DNA of 64,000 nucleotides, taken from the NCBI RefSeq assembly GCF_014960965.1, contig NZ_CP063169.1, forward strand, positions 2,327,581 through 2,391,580, written 5' to 3'. The first letter of the stretch is position 1; each line of letters starts with the position of its first letter. The stretch comes from Ruania alkalisoli. Lineage in GTDB: Bacteria; Actinomycetota; Actinomycetes; Actinomycetales; Beutenbergiaceae. Shown here in pieces: positions 35,958 through 44,928 of this stretch. The notes under the pieces are model-generated. The model was not told where the DNA came from. It did not search any database and was given only the letters and a program-made list of their open reading frames with translations. The translations under genes and the position numbers were made by a program.

Positions 35958-37355
35958 GTGACCACAGCGCAGAAGCCGTGGGATGTCGTCGTCCTGGGTG
36001 CCGGCAGCGGTGGTTATGCCGCAGCGCTGCGCTCGGCCCAGCTCGGCCAGACAGTGGCGCTGGTGGAGAGGGACGAGCTGGGTGGTACCTGCCTGCACCG
36101 CGGGTGCATCCCGACCAAGGCGATGTTGCACGCGGCCGAAGTCGCCGATCAGGTGCGTGAGGCTGCCAGGATCGGCCTGCGGCTCACGTTCGACGGGGTC
36201 GACGGCGGCACACTGCTCGAGCATGCCGATCGCATCGTGGGCCGCCTGCACCGGGGTCTGCAGGGACTGATCCGGGCCAGCGGCATCGAGGTGGTGCGGG
36301 GCCACGGGCGCCTGAGCGCACCGGATACGGTCCGCGTCACGGCTCCCGACGGCGGCACGAGCGACATCATCGGCCGCCACCTCGTGCTCGCCACCGGTTC
36401 CCGTAGCCGCCTCCCCGCGGCTTTTGAACGCAGTGAGCGGATCATTACCTCCGATGAGGCTCTACGTCGCACCCAGATCCCCCGCCGGGTCATCGTGCTC
36501 GGTGGTGGCGTGATCGGCGTGGAGTTCGCCAGTCTGTGGCGTTCCCTCGGTGCGGAGGTGACCATCGTGGAGGCGCTAGACCGGCTGCTGCCCGGAGAGG
36601 ACCCGACGATCTCGGCAGGTCTGATGCGGGCGTTGCGCAACCGGGGCATCGACGTGCGAACCGGTACCCAGGTGCGCTCCGCCGACGACTCCGGCGACGG
36701 AGTCACAGTTCGTCTGGCCGACGGTGAGGTCATTGCTGCCGACGTCATGCTCGTCGCGGTGGGTCGGCAGCCCGTGACCGAGGATCTGGGTCTGACCGAG
36801 GTCGGAGTCGAACTCGACGAGGGCTGGGTCAGGACGGACCCGCAGTTGCACACCGGCATCGGGTCGATCTACGCCGTCGGCGATCTTGTCCGGGGACCGC
36901 AACTCGCGCATCGTGGCTTCGGACACGGGATCGCTGTCGCCGAACGCATCGCCGGCCAGAATCCGCTACCCCTACCGGATGAGCAGATCCCGCGGGTGAC
37001 CTACAGCGACCCGGAGGTCGCGTCGGTCGGCCTGACCGAACCCGCCGCCAGGGAGCGGTTCGGCGCGGACGGCGTCGAGACTGTCGAGTATCCCCTCACC
37101 GGGAACGGGAAGAGCCAGATCCTGGGCACGTCCGGAATGGTGAAACTGGTACGGCAGACTGGAGGACCGATCGTCGGTGTGCACCTGCTCGGAAGCCGCG
37201 TGGGCGAGCAGATCGGCGAGGCACAACTCTGGGTTGGCTGGGAGGCATACCCTCAAGACATCACCCCGTTCATTCATGCACACCCCACACAGAACGAGGC
37301 ACTGGGCGAGGCCGCACTGGCCCTGGCCGGTCAGCCGTTGCACGCTCACTCGTGA
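35958..37355 (+). CDS. lpdA: Dihydrolipoyl dehydrogenase (E3)
   Basis: FAD enzyme that reoxidises the dihydrolipoyl groups of 2-oxoacid dehydrogenase complexes and the glycine cleavage system with NAD+. Length 465 residues. N-terminal FAD motif [14 protein letters not shown], redox disulfide [16 protein letters not shown]-binding [13 protein letters not shown], and the C-terminal His-Glu pair [13 protein letters not shown]. The GTG at 35958 has GAGGAGG about 5 bases upstream. It is followed 32 bases later by the E2 gene, so E3 and E2 are co-expressed; no E1 gene is in the window. Confidence 0.95.
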   Translation: MTTAQKPWDVVVLGAGSGGYAAALRSAQLGQTVALVERDELGGTCLHRGCIPTKAMLHAAEVADQVREAARIGLRLTFDGVDGGTLLEHADRIVGRLHRGLQGLIRASGIEVVRGHGRLSAPDTVRVTAPDGGTSDIIGRHLVLATGSRSRLPAAFERSERIITSDEALRRTQIPRRVIVLGGGVIGVEFASLWRSLGAEVTIVEALDRLLPGEDPTISAGLMRALRNRGIDVRTGTQVRSADDSGDGVTVRLADGEVIAADVMLVAVGRQPVTEDLGLTEVGVELDEGWVRTDPQLHTGIGSIYAVGDLVRGPQLAHRGFGHGIAVAERIAGQNPLPLPDEQIPRVTYSDPEVASVGLTEPAARERFGADGVETVEYPLTGNGKSQILGTSGMVKLVRQTGGPIVGVHLLGSRVGEQIGEAQLWVGWEAYPQDITPFIHAHPTQNEALGEAALALAGQPLHAHS

Positions 37356-37387
37356 GAAGACCCTTCGAGAAGGAGACTGAAGAGGCC

Positions 37388-39181
37388 ATGTCCCAATCCG
37401 TACAGATGCCCGCCCTCGGTGAGAGTGTCACCGAAGGCACAGTCACCCAGTGGCTGAAGTCCGTGGGTGACACGGTGGAGGTGGACGAGCCGCTGCTCGA
37501 GGTCTCCACCGACAAGGTCGACACCGAGGTCCCCTCCCCCGTCGCCGGTGTACTTGAGAAGATCCTGGTCGATGAGGACGAGACGGTCGAGGTGGGTGCC
37601 GACCTCGCTGTGATCGGTTCCGGTGAGGGAGGCGGTGGGTCCACCGAAGCCGCTGAGGAGTCATCGGCGCAGGAGACTGGCGACGAACCCGCACAGAGCG
37701 CTCCGGACGAGCAGGCACCGGCACAGCAGGAAGCCGCTGAGGCGAGCCCGGCCGAGGAGTCCGCACCCGAACCCCAGTCAACGCCGGCTGCAACGCCCAG
37801 TGGCGGCTCCGGTGACCGGACTGCAGTCACACTGCCCGCCCTCGGTGAGAGCGTCACCGAAGGCACAGTCACCCAGTGGCTGAAGTCCGTGGGTGAGACG
37901 GTCGAGGTGGACGAGCCGCTGCTCGAAGTCTCCACCGACAAGGTCGACACCGAGGTCCCCTCCCCCGTCGCGGGCACGTTGCTCGAGGTGCTCGTCTCCG
38001 AGGACGAGACCGTCGAGGTAGGTGGAACACTGGCCTATGTGGGTTCGGGTTCCGCTCCCGCCGCCTCCGCTGAAGAGGCGGAGTCCACCGAGAAGGAGGA
38101 GAAGCCGGAACCGGCGGCTCAACCTGCATCGGAGGAGAAGCCTGCCCCCGAGAAGCCGTCAGCAACGGAATCAGCACCGGCGCCCGCCCCTCAGCCCCAG
38201 GAGAAGCCGCAGCAGACGCCCGCCTCGGCAGCCAGCGAGTCCGGCGACTCATCCTCGACGCTTCCTTACGTCACGCCGCTGGTGCGCAAGCTGGCGGCCG
38301 ACAAGGGTGTCGACCTGAGTGATGTCCCGGGAACCGGCGTCGGTGGTCGCGTGCGCAAGCAGGACGTCCTCGACGCCGCAGAGAAGGCGGCTGCTCCGGC
38401 GCCCGCCGAAGCGGCGCCTGCTGCACGTTCGGCGTCGTCGGCTCCGTCCGTCGAGGTCTCCCCCTTGCGGGGGACGACCGAGAAGATGTCCCGGCTGCGT
38501 AAGATCGTCGCCCAGCGCATGGTGGAGTCACTGCAGACGTCGGCGCAACTCACCACGGTCGTCGAGGTGGATGTCACCAAGGTCGCGCGACTGCGTGCGC
38601 GCGCCAAGGAGGAGTTCGCGTCCCGCGAGGGTGTGAAGCTGACCTTCCTGCCGTTCTTCACCCTCGCCGCGACCGAGGCACTCAAGCAGTTCCCGAAGCT
38701 CAACGCGAGCATCGACGGTGACGAGGTCGTCTATCACGGCAGCGAGAACGTCGGGATCGCGGTGGACACCGAGCGAGGCTTGGTGGTGCCCGTCATTAAG
38801 GACGCCGGGGATCTCAACATCGCCGGTATCGCTCGCAAGATCTCTGACCTGGCGTCCCGCACGCGGGCCAACAAGGCCACACCCGACGAGCTGGGCGGTG
38901 GCACGTTCACCATCACCAACACCGGATCGGGCGGAGCGCTGTTCGACACCCCGATCCTCCTGCAGCCGCAGGTGGGCATCCTGGGTGTGGGCACCATTGT
39001 CAAGCGTCCGGTCGTGGTGACCGACGCCGACGGCGCCGAGGTGATCGCGGTCCGCTCGATGGTGTATCTGGCGCTCTCCTACGACCACCGGCTGGTCGAC
39101 GGTGCCGACGCCGCACGGTTCCTCACGGCGATGAAGACTCGCATCGAAGAGGGCAAGTTCGAGGCGGCGCTCGGGTTGTGA
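37388..39181 (+). CDS. Dihydrolipoamide acyltransferase (E2) with two lipoyl domains
   Basis: Core subunit of a 2-oxoacid dehydrogenase complex (597 residues). Two lipoyl domains at about 1-78 and 148-222 each carry the lipoylated Lys in [12 protein letters not shown]. Between and after them lie Ala/Pro/Glu-rich flexible linkers. The peripheral-subunit binding domain is near 300-340 ([34 protein letters not shown]), and the catalytic domain ends with the active-site [16 protein letters not shown]. Matches mycobacterial DlaT, which serves pyruvate dehydrogenase; sucB-type substrate is the alternative. lipB and lipA, which make its cofactor, are 2.5 kb downstream. Confidence 0.94.
   Translation: MSQSVQMPALGESVTEGTVTQWLKSVGDTVEVDEPLLEVSTDKVDTEVPSPVAGVLEKILVDEDETVEVGADLAVIGSGEGGGGSTEAAEESSAQETGDEPAQSAPDEQAPAQQEAAEASPAEESAPEPQSTPAATPSGGSGDRTAVTLPALGESVTEGTVTQWLKSVGETVEVDEPLLEVSTDKVDTEVPSPVAGTLLEVLVSEDETVEVGGTLAYVGSGSAPAASAEEAESTEKEEKPEPAAQPASEEKPAPEKPSATESAPAPAPQPQEKPQQTPASAASESGDSSSTLPYVTPLVRKLAADKGVDLSDVPGTGVGGRVRKQDVLDAAEKAAAPAPAEAAPAARSASSAPSVEVSPLRGTTEKMSRLRKIVAQRMVESLQTSAQLTTVVEVDVTKVARLRARAKEEFASREGVKLTFLPFFTLAATEALKQFPKLNASIDGDEVVYHGSENVGIAVDTERGLVVPVIKDAGDLNIAGIARKISDLASRTRANKATPDELGGGTFTITNTGSGGALFDTPILLQPQVGILGVGTIVKRPVVVTDADGAEVIAVRSMVYLALSYDHRLVDGADAARFLTAMKTRIEEGKFEAALGL
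37407..37971 (+). repeat. Direct repeat of lipoyl-domain DNA within the E2 gene
   Basis: Segments 37407-37545 and 37833-37971 (139 bases each, offset 426) are nearly identical in nucleotide sequence, differing at only a few positions, many of them synonymous. The two lipoyl domains therefore come from a recent duplication or are kept alike by gene conversion. Confidence 0.85.
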
Positions 39182-39214
39182 CCGGTGCATCTGCACCACT
39201 GCTGAACCACTGAT

Positions 39215-39248
39215 CAGGGTGCCCGCGGCGACGGCCGCGGGTACCCTG
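39215..39248 (+). terminator. Terminator after the E2 gene
   Basis: A 15-bp stem (39215-39229 with 39234-39248, one G-U pair) and 4-base loop, 33 bases after the E2 stop and 26 before the epimerase start. No U-tract. Confidence 0.7.
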
Positions 39249-39274
39249 CATCTATCTCGGCACAGGGAGGCAAC

Positions 39275-40189
39275 GTGGCAGTCGTTCTCATCGCCGGATC
39301 CTCAGGATTCCTTGGCTCGTCGCTGACCGAGCGGCTCCGCTCGCAGGGCCACGAGGTACGCCGACTGGTTCGCCGGTCGAGCCTCGCACCGGACGAGCTC
39401 AGCTGGGATCCAGCGGCCGGCCGGCTGGAGTTGTCCGCCCTTGACGACGTCACCCACGTCGTCAATCTCGCTGGCGCCGGAGTGGGCGACAAGCGCTGGA
39501 CACGAGCTCGCAAGCAAGCGATCCTCAGTTCCCGGGTAGCATCCACGGCACTACTCGCGTCGCGGATCGCCGCTGTGGAGGATGGTCGCATCACGCTGGT
39601 CAACGCGTCTGCCGTCGGCTACTACGGTGATCGTGGCGACGAGGAGCTCACAGAACAGGTACCGGCTGGTGACGGGTTTCTCGCCGGCGTGTGCCGCGCC
39701 TGGGAGCGTGCTGCCGATCCAGCACGCGAGGCCGGCCACCGGGTGGTGCACCTGCGCACGGGAATCGTGCTCGATCCGGCCGGTGGCGCACTGGCGCGGA
39801 TGCTGCCGCTGATCCGCCTCGGCCTGGCCGGTCCGCTCGGCTCGGGTCGGCAGTGGTGGCCGTGGATCACCCAGGAGGATGTGCTCGGCGCGACGACGCA
39901 TCTGTTGTTCAGGACGGACGTGGCCGGGCCGGTGAACATCGTCGGGCCACAGCCCCAGCGCAACCGTGACGTCATCGCCGCCCTAGCCACGGCAGCACAT
40001 CGGCCGTCTCTGCTTCCGGTGCCGACGTTTGCCCTACGGATCGCCCTCGGCGAGTTCGCCACCGAACTCACTGCCTCGCAGCGCGCGCTCCCCCAGGCCC
40101 TAGTGGACTCCGGCTACACCTTTACCTGGCCCGACCTCGCGACGGCAGCCGAACACCTGATCTCAGCCCCTGGTCGGGACAGCGCCTGA
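39275..40189 (+). CDS. TIGR01777-family NAD(P)-dependent epimerase/dehydratase-like protein (DUF1731)
   Basis: Extended short-chain dehydrogenase of 304 residues; function of the family is unclear. Rossmann motif VLIAGSSGFLGSSL at the N-terminus; NASAVGYYGDRGDEELTE contains the family active-site region (Tyr in YYG); the C-terminal DUF1731 segment is PTFALRIALGEFATELTASQRALPQALVDSGYTFTWPDL. GGGAGG lies 6 bases before the GTG. In M. tuberculosis the equivalent gene (Rv2216) also follows dlaT and precedes lipB. Confidence 0.92.
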   Translation: MAVVLIAGSSGFLGSSLTERLRSQGHEVRRLVRRSSLAPDELSWDPAAGRLELSALDDVTHVVNLAGAGVGDKRWTRARKQAILSSRVASTALLASRIAAVEDGRITLVNASAVGYYGDRGDEELTEQVPAGDGFLAGVCRAWERAADPAREAGHRVVHLRTGIVLDPAGGALARMLPLIRLGLAGPLGSGRQWWPWITQEDVLGATTHLLFRTDVAGPVNIVGPQPQRNRDVIAALATAAHRPSLLPVPTFALRIALGEFATELTASQRALPQALVDSGYTFTWPDLATAAEHLISAPGRDSA

Positions 40190-40257
40190 CCTCATCGACA
40201 TCGCTGGACGGCGGAGGGCGGGACTGCGCAGCCCGGTGGCTGTCCAGGCAGCCCGTC

Positions 40258-41634
40258 CTACGTCGCGCACGGCTGGACTGTCGACACCCGCCAGGCGTGC
40301 TCGACCAGCCCCATCTCGATCGCGGTGCAGCGGCCCTCCACCGGCTCGATGAAGGAGAGCGTGCCATCAGGCCCGTGACGCTCATAGGCAGTCTGCGACA
40401 GCATCATCTGCGCCCGCGCCTCGTCCGGTCCCACGTCGAGGATCTCGATTCCACTCGCTGTGCTCGTCAGGCCTTCGATCTCCACGTCTGCCTCGTGCAG
40501 AGCCGCCAGCAGCGCCGCATCTGCCGCGGCGGCGTCGGATCCTGGCACGGTCAGGGCCGCCAACAGGTCATGGTCTCGCGCCTGGAGTGCCTCGTCCCGC
40601 AGCGCGGTCAGTTCCGCCACTCGAGCAACCAGATCCTGCTCGCGGAAGATCGCCGTCCGGAGCCCTGTGCGAGGCAGTGGTCCGGGACCGGTGTGTAGTT
40701 CGGACATCACCACAGCAGTCAGGAGCACGATCGCCGCAGCGATCGTCAGACCTGGCCGCCATCTGCGTCGGCGATGACGAGCGACCCGCCTGCGATGGGT
40801 GGGAGCAAGCGCCGTCGCCGTACGGGCTGCGTGGTTGCGCAGCGTCGCGGCTGCGAGGATCCTCGGCTCGGCTGGCCGGATCGGCGTGTCGTAGCTCCGC
40901 AATTGGTCCGCTGCGTCCTGTGCGACGGGTCGCCGTGCCGCATCGTCGGCGAGCAGGTCAGTCAGTGCATCCAGGACCCGCGACCGCTCACCATCGCTTG
41001 CCGCGTGCACGGCGACGGCTGCTACTCCGTACACATCGGCCGGGGCGCCAGGACGTGCCCCACCGCTGACCTCGGGTGCCTGGAAGCCCGGAGTGCCGCA
41101 CTCCCGTTCTGGCAGCGCAGAGACGTCGACGAGGACCGGGCGCACCCCGGCAACGGAAAGGGACCGGTCGCCGTCCAGCTCGGGGCGAACGGATTCGTTC
41201 TGGCTTCCACGTGCGGGCGCCAGCAGCACGTTGGACGGCGCGATGTCCCCGTGCACGATTCCCGCTGCGTGCAGGCTGGCCAGAGTACGCAGGAGCCGGG
41301 CCGCCAGGCTGAGGCACTCCGGCGCCGTCAGGCCATCACGGGCGGTCCGCAGCGTCCCCACCGTGGGGCCGTCGACATACTCCGAGGCGACGGCGACATC
41401 ACCGTTAGGCATGTCAATGGACGCCACCGCCCGTGCCACACCGCCCTCGGGAAGTTCGCGCAATGCCTCCCATCGCCTCCGGAGCCGACTGCCTTCTTCG
41501 GCGCAGGAGACCCTGATCACCCGGAGCACGACCGTCCGGCCGGAGGCGTCCTGCGCCTTCCAGAGCGCATCGCGACCGCCAGCACCCGCCAGCCCTGTCA
41601 CGTTGTACCCGGGCACCCTTACGTGCTTGACCAT
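40258..41634 (-). CDS. Membrane-anchored protein kinase-like protein, probable pseudokinase
   Basis: 458 residues: a cytoplasmic kinase-like domain (about 8-260), a basic stretch (RRRVARHRRRRWRPG), one transmembrane helix (LTIAAAIVLLTAVVMSEL) and an extracellular domain of about 130 residues ending in a Cys pair (GRCTAIEM..STVQPCAT). The beta-3 Lys is replaced by Arg (VVLRVIRV), the catalytic loop reads IVHGDIAPSNVLL (HGD for HRD, Ala for Lys), and DFG reads DVS. An APE-like QAPEV remains. Loss of Lys and DFG suggests no or altered catalysis. It lies alone on the minus strand between the epimerase and lipB. ATG at 41634; an upstream start at 41691 is possible. Confidence 0.75.
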   Translation of the reverse strand: MVKHVRVPGYNVTGLAGAGGRDALWKAQDASGRTVVLRVIRVSCAEEGSRLRRRWEALRELPEGGVARAVASIDMPNGDVAVASEYVDGPTVGTLRTARDGLTAPECLSLAARLLRTLASLHAAGIVHGDIAPSNVLLAPARGSQNESVRPELDGDRSLSVAGVRPVLVDVSALPERECGTPGFQAPEVSGGARPGAPADVYGVAAVAVHAASDGERSRVLDALTDLLADDAARRPVAQDAADQLRSYDTPIRPAEPRILAAATLRNHAARTATALAPTHRRRVARHRRRRWRPGLTIAAAIVLLTAVVMSELHTGPGPLPRTGLRTAIFREQDLVARVAELTALRDEALQARDHDLLAALTVPGSDAAAADAALLAALHEADVEIEGLTSTASGIEILDVGPDEARAQMMLSQTAYERHGPDGTLSFIEPVEGRCTAIEMGLVEHAWRVSTVQPCAT

Positions 41635-41737
41635 GACTGGCAGCACATCATGACGGCACCCGATCGTGCAGGGGCTATCCACAGGCCACATGCCGGACGT
41701 CCGCCCACCCGCGACGCGGCCGGGCGGACGGCACGCT

Positions 41738-41743
41738 TACAGT
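41738..41743 (+). promoter_or_regulatory. Candidate leaderless -10 (TACAGT) of lipB
   Basis: TACAGT ends 7 bases before the ATG at 41751. Confidence 0.4.
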
Positions 41744-41750
41744 GGTCTCC

Positions 41751-42455
41751 ATGCGCACCTATCGGTGGGATCTGGGAGCCCGGCTCATCCCCTACCGTGA
41801 GGCGTGGCAGTACCAGCGCGATGTGCACGCCAGCGTGGTGGCCGGAGGCGAGGACGAACTGATCCTGGTCGAGCACGAGCCGGTCTACACGGCCGGACGC
41901 CGGACCGCTTCCTGGGACCGTCCTGGACCCGGCGTCGACGTCGTGGACGTCGATCGCGGTGGCCGGATCACCTGGCATGGGCCGGGACAGCTCGTCGTCT
42001 ATCCGATCGCGCGACTTGCCGCACCGATCGATGTCGTGGCCTACGTGCGGGCCCTGGAGCAGGCGGTCATCGACGCGCTCCTGCAGTGGGGGGTTCATGG
42101 CGACCGCGTCGAGGGCCGGTCGGGAGTGTGGGTCCTGGGCGATGACGGGGAGCAGGATCGCAAGGTCGCTGCTATCGGGGTGCGGGTGGCCCGGGGCGTC
42201 ACGATGCACGGCCTCGCACTCAACGTCTGCCCCGATCTGAGCGCGTTCGGCTCGATCGTCCCCTGTGGGATCAATGATGCGGGGGTGACGTCCGTCACCG
42301 AGCTCACCGGGTCGCCGTTGAGGGTCGCCGCATGCGCCGGCGTGCTCGAGCCGCATCTACGGCGCCGGCTGGCGCCGCTGCTGGATCGTCCCAGCGTCGG
42401 CCCAGGTGAGGGTGACCGACATGAGCCGGACCGAAGCGAGCCGGTGCACGCGTAG
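41751..42455 (+). CDS. lipB: Lipoyl(octanoyl) transferase
   Basis: Transfers the octanoyl group from acyl carrier protein to lipoyl domains, the first step of lipoate formation. Length 234 residues. Motifs: LILVEHEPVYTAGRR, ITWHGPGQLVVYPI, the catalytic Lys region RKVAAIGVRVARGVTMHGLALNV and the catalytic Cys in SIVPCGI. lipA follows 33 bases later, so the pair forms an operon. Its substrates are the lipoyl domains of the E2 encoded upstream. Confidence 0.95.
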   Translation: MRTYRWDLGARLIPYREAWQYQRDVHASVVAGGEDELILVEHEPVYTAGRRTASWDRPGPGVDVVDVDRGGRITWHGPGQLVVYPIARLAAPIDVVAYVRALEQAVIDALLQWGVHGDRVEGRSGVWVLGDDGEQDRKVAAIGVRVARGVTMHGLALNVCPDLSAFGSIVPCGINDAGVTSVTELTGSPLRVAACAGVLEPHLRRRLAPLLDRPSVGPGEGDRHEPDRSEPVHA

Positions 42456-42488
42456 GCTGACAGATCACAGGCGAGGAAGGGAGAACCG

Positions 42489-43490
42489 GTGGCGATCGCC
42501 CCGGAAGGACGACGAATGCTCCGCGTGGAGGCACGCAACGCCGCCGTCCCTATCGAGAAGAAGCCGTCCTGGATCAAGACCCGCGCGATCATGGGTCCCG
42601 AGTACACAGAGCTGCAGTCACTCGTGAAGCGCGAGGGCCTGCACACGGTGTGCCAGGAGGCCGGCTGCCCGAACATCTTCGAGTGCTGGGAGGATCGTGA
42701 GGCGACGTTCCTCATCGGGGGTGACCAGTGCACTCGGCGCTGCGACTTCTGCCAGATCGATACCGGCAAGCCGGCCGCCTTCGACGCCGACGAACCTCGC
42801 CGCGTGGCGGCGTCTGTCCAGGCCATGGGTCTGCGCTATTCGACGGTCACCGGTGTGGCGCGCGACGATCTCGCCGACGGCGGAGCCTGGCTCTATGCCG
42901 AGACTGTCCGCCAGATCCACCAGGTCAATCCGGGTACGGGCGTCGAGCTGCTCATCCCGGACTTCAACGCCGAACCTGAGCAGCTGGCAGAGGTGTTCTC
43001 TTCTCGGCCCGAGGTGCTGGCCCACAATCTGGAGACGGTGCCACGCATCTTCAAGCGGATCCGCCCCGGATTCCGCTACGAACGCTCGCTGAGCGTGCTC
43101 ACGGCCGCCCGCCAGGACGGCCTGGTCACCAAGTCCAATCTCATCCTCGGCATGGGCGAGACCCTGGACGAGGCTGCCGACGCCCTGCAGGACCTGCACG
43201 ACGCTGGTTGCGATCTGGTCACCATCACCCAGTACCTGCGCCCGAGCCCGCGGCACCACCCGGTGGACCGGTGGGTCCGCCCGGAAGAGTTCGTCCAGTT
43301 GTCCGAGGAGGCTGAACGGATCGGATTCGCCGGCGTCATGGCCGGTCCGCTGGTGCGCTCGTCCTACCGCGCCGGCCGGCTGTGGGCGCAAGCCAAGGCG
43401 CGTCGGGGTGAGCAGGTGCCGCCGGAGTTGGCTCATCTGACCGAACCAGGCAGCGCCCGCCAGGAGGCCGCCTCGTTACTCGGCCGCTGA
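42489..43490 (+). CDS. lipA: Lipoyl synthase (radical SAM)
   Basis: Inserts two sulfur atoms into the octanoyl group. Length 333 residues. Auxiliary cluster cysteines [12 protein letters not shown] and radical-SAM cysteines CTRRCDFC are present, along with HNLETVPR and the C-terminal PLVRSSY. The GTG start is preceded by GAGGAAGGGAG. Needs [4Fe-4S] clusters, for which ErpA in this window is a likely carrier. Confidence 0.96.
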   Translation: MAIAPEGRRMLRVEARNAAVPIEKKPSWIKTRAIMGPEYTELQSLVKREGLHTVCQEAGCPNIFECWEDREATFLIGGDQCTRRCDFCQIDTGKPAAFDADEPRRVAASVQAMGLRYSTVTGVARDDLADGGAWLYAETVRQIHQVNPGTGVELLIPDFNAEPEQLAEVFSSRPEVLAHNLETVPRIFKRIRPGFRYERSLSVLTAARQDGLVTKSNLILGMGETLDEAADALQDLHDAGCDLVTITQYLRPSPRHHPVDRWVRPEEFVQLSEEAERIGFAGVMAGPLVRSSYRAGRLWAQAKARRGEQVPPELAHLTEPGSARQEAASLLGR

Positions 43491-43620
43491 GTCCGTTCTG
43501 CCTGCCGACGGCGGACCCTCCCCTGCCGAGTCCAGGTCCGGTCAGCGACGGGCGTGGGCGAGGGACGCCGTCGTGGTCCGGCCGGGAGAAGGCGCCACGG
43601 CCGGTAGGCTGTGAGCCATC

Positions 43621-44331
43621 ATGGCGAAGAACACCACAGACTCGGCCACGCCGAAGCCCAAGAAGAAGCGTTGGTATCACCAGATCTGGGAAGTCTTCCA
43701 GATGGTGCGGCGGGAGCAGCCGTCGATCGTGCTCTGGCTGCTGCTGGTGTTCGCCGGCGTGGTGGCCGTGGGTGTGGTCGCCGGAGTGCTCTTCGACCAG
43801 GTGCTCTACTTCTCGTTGTTGTCGGTACCGTTCGGTGTGCTGGCGGCGATGTTCGTACTGGCCCGCCGCGCCGAGACGGTGGCCTACGCGCGTATCGATG
43901 GTGAGCCTGGGGCCGTCTCGGCGGCGCTGGGCACCATCCGACGAGGCTGGAATGTCCAGGAGGAGCCGGTGGCGGTCGACCCGCGCACGCAAGACATGGT
44001 GTTCCGCGCCGTCGGACGACCCGGGGTGGTACTGATCTCCGAGGGCCCGGCGCATCGCGTGCCGAAACTGCTCGAGGGTGAGCGCAAGCGGGTCGCCCGG
44101 GTGATCCCGAACGTGCCGATCGTCCTGTTGCAGTGCGGCAACGAGGAGGGTCAGATTCCGCTGACCAAGATCGCGAACAAGGTGCGGCGCCAGAAGGCGA
44201 CACTGACGCGCAACGAGGTCGCTGAGGTCTCCAAGCGCCTCCGAGCGCTGCGTTCCAACGCCCTGCCCATCCCTAAGGGTGTCGATCCACGCCGCGCGCG
44301 GCCAGACCGCAAGGGCATGCGCGGGCGCTGA
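43621..44331 (+). CDS. DUF4191 membrane protein
   Basis: Actinobacterial membrane protein of unknown function, 236 residues. Basic N-terminus (KPKKKRWYHQIWEVFQMVRREQP), two transmembrane helices at about 38-58 (IVLWLLLVFAGVVAVGVVAGV) and 64-82 (LYFSLLSVPFGVLAAMFVLA), then a soluble domain with RRAETVAYARIDGEPGAVSAALGTIRRGW and a basic C-terminus. Corresponds to Rv2219, which also follows lipA in M. tuberculosis. An ATG after a TAGGCT box 10 bases upstream starts it. Confidence 0.88.
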   Translation: MAKNTTDSATPKPKKKRWYHQIWEVFQMVRREQPSIVLWLLLVFAGVVAVGVVAGVLFDQVLYFSLLSVPFGVLAAMFVLARRAETVAYARIDGEPGAVSAALGTIRRGWNVQEEPVAVDPRTQDMVFRAVGRPGVVLISEGPAHRVPKLLEGERKRVARVIPNVPIVLLQCGNEEGQIPLTKIANKVRRQKATLTRNEVAEVSKRLRALRSNALPIPKGVDPRRARPDRKGMRGR

Positions 44332-44398
44332 CGCCTCGTCATCAACGACTCGATCCCGGCCACGAGTGCAGAGGTAGCCGTGCATCGGTGCCGCGTGA

Positions 44399-44752
44399 TC
44401 AGCTCCTGCTGATGATGGTTCCGGCCGCCCTGTCGTGCACTGCCCGGCCGTCCGGTCCGGTGACGACGGCCGGGATCACCAGGCACAGCAGCACTGTACG
44501 CACCAACGCCCGCAATGGGCCCGCCGGGTCGCTATTGTCTGCCCGCACGCGCAGGCCGAGGAGTCGGTGGCCGATGGAGGATCCCAGCGTTCCCACGAGG
44601 AGGAACGTCATGGCGGCGAAGACCCCGACTGTCGCCAACGGGTGGTAGTCGAAGAAGCCTGCACTGATCGCTGAGGCGATGAGCCAGTCGATCGCGAGGG
44701 CACCGACTCTCCGTCCCCAGAGGGTTTCGCGTGGTTGGTCCTCAGTGGTCAC
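44399..44752 (-). CDS. RDD family membrane protein
   Basis: Small membrane protein of 117 residues. The RDD signature is spread over GRRVGALAIDWLIASA (Arg and Asp), a second helix TVGVFAAMTFLLVGTLGSSIGHRLLGLRV and a third LRALVRTVLLCLVIPAVV, ending in DRAAGTII. Function unknown; corresponds to Rv2219A next to glnA1. The GTG at 44752 is chosen because TACGCT lies 6 bases upstream; an ATG at 44785 would place the -10 inside the gene. Confidence 0.85.
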   Translation of the reverse strand: MTTEDQPRETLWGRRVGALAIDWLIASAISAGFFDYHPLATVGVFAAMTFLLVGTLGSSIGHRLLGLRVRADNSDPAGPLRALVRTVLLCLVIPAVVTGPDGRAVHDRAAGTIISRS

Positions 44753-44758
44753 TGGCTC

Positions 44759-44764
44759 AGCGTA
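44759..44764 (-). promoter_or_regulatory. Candidate leaderless -10 (TACGCT) of the RDD gene
   Basis: TACGCT on the minus strand, 6 bases before the GTG at 44752. Confidence 0.4.
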
Positions 44765-44831
44765 CGTGGGCTGCGTCGGCCACATGGACGTCCAGATGCA
44801 GGACTGCCCCGCGGCACCGACGTCACACCGT

Positions 44832-44869
44832 TTAACATGGCCGACACATTGCGGTCATGGTGGAGAAAC
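44832..44869 (+). promoter_or_regulatory. Candidate GlnR operator upstream of glnA
   Basis: Four half-sites with regular 6-base spacers: TTAAC (44832), GACAC (44843), GTCAT (44854) and GAAAC (44865). This fits two tandem copies of the actinobacterial GlnR box gTnAc-n6-GaAAc, about 60 bases before the glnA start. GlnR control of glnA is well established in Streptomyces and mycobacteria; binding here is inferred. Confidence 0.55.
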
Positions 44870-44928
44870 GCCCGCCGCCTACCGTGATGGCGTCGACCGA
44901 CGAGTGTCCCACCATCAAGGAGCAATGG

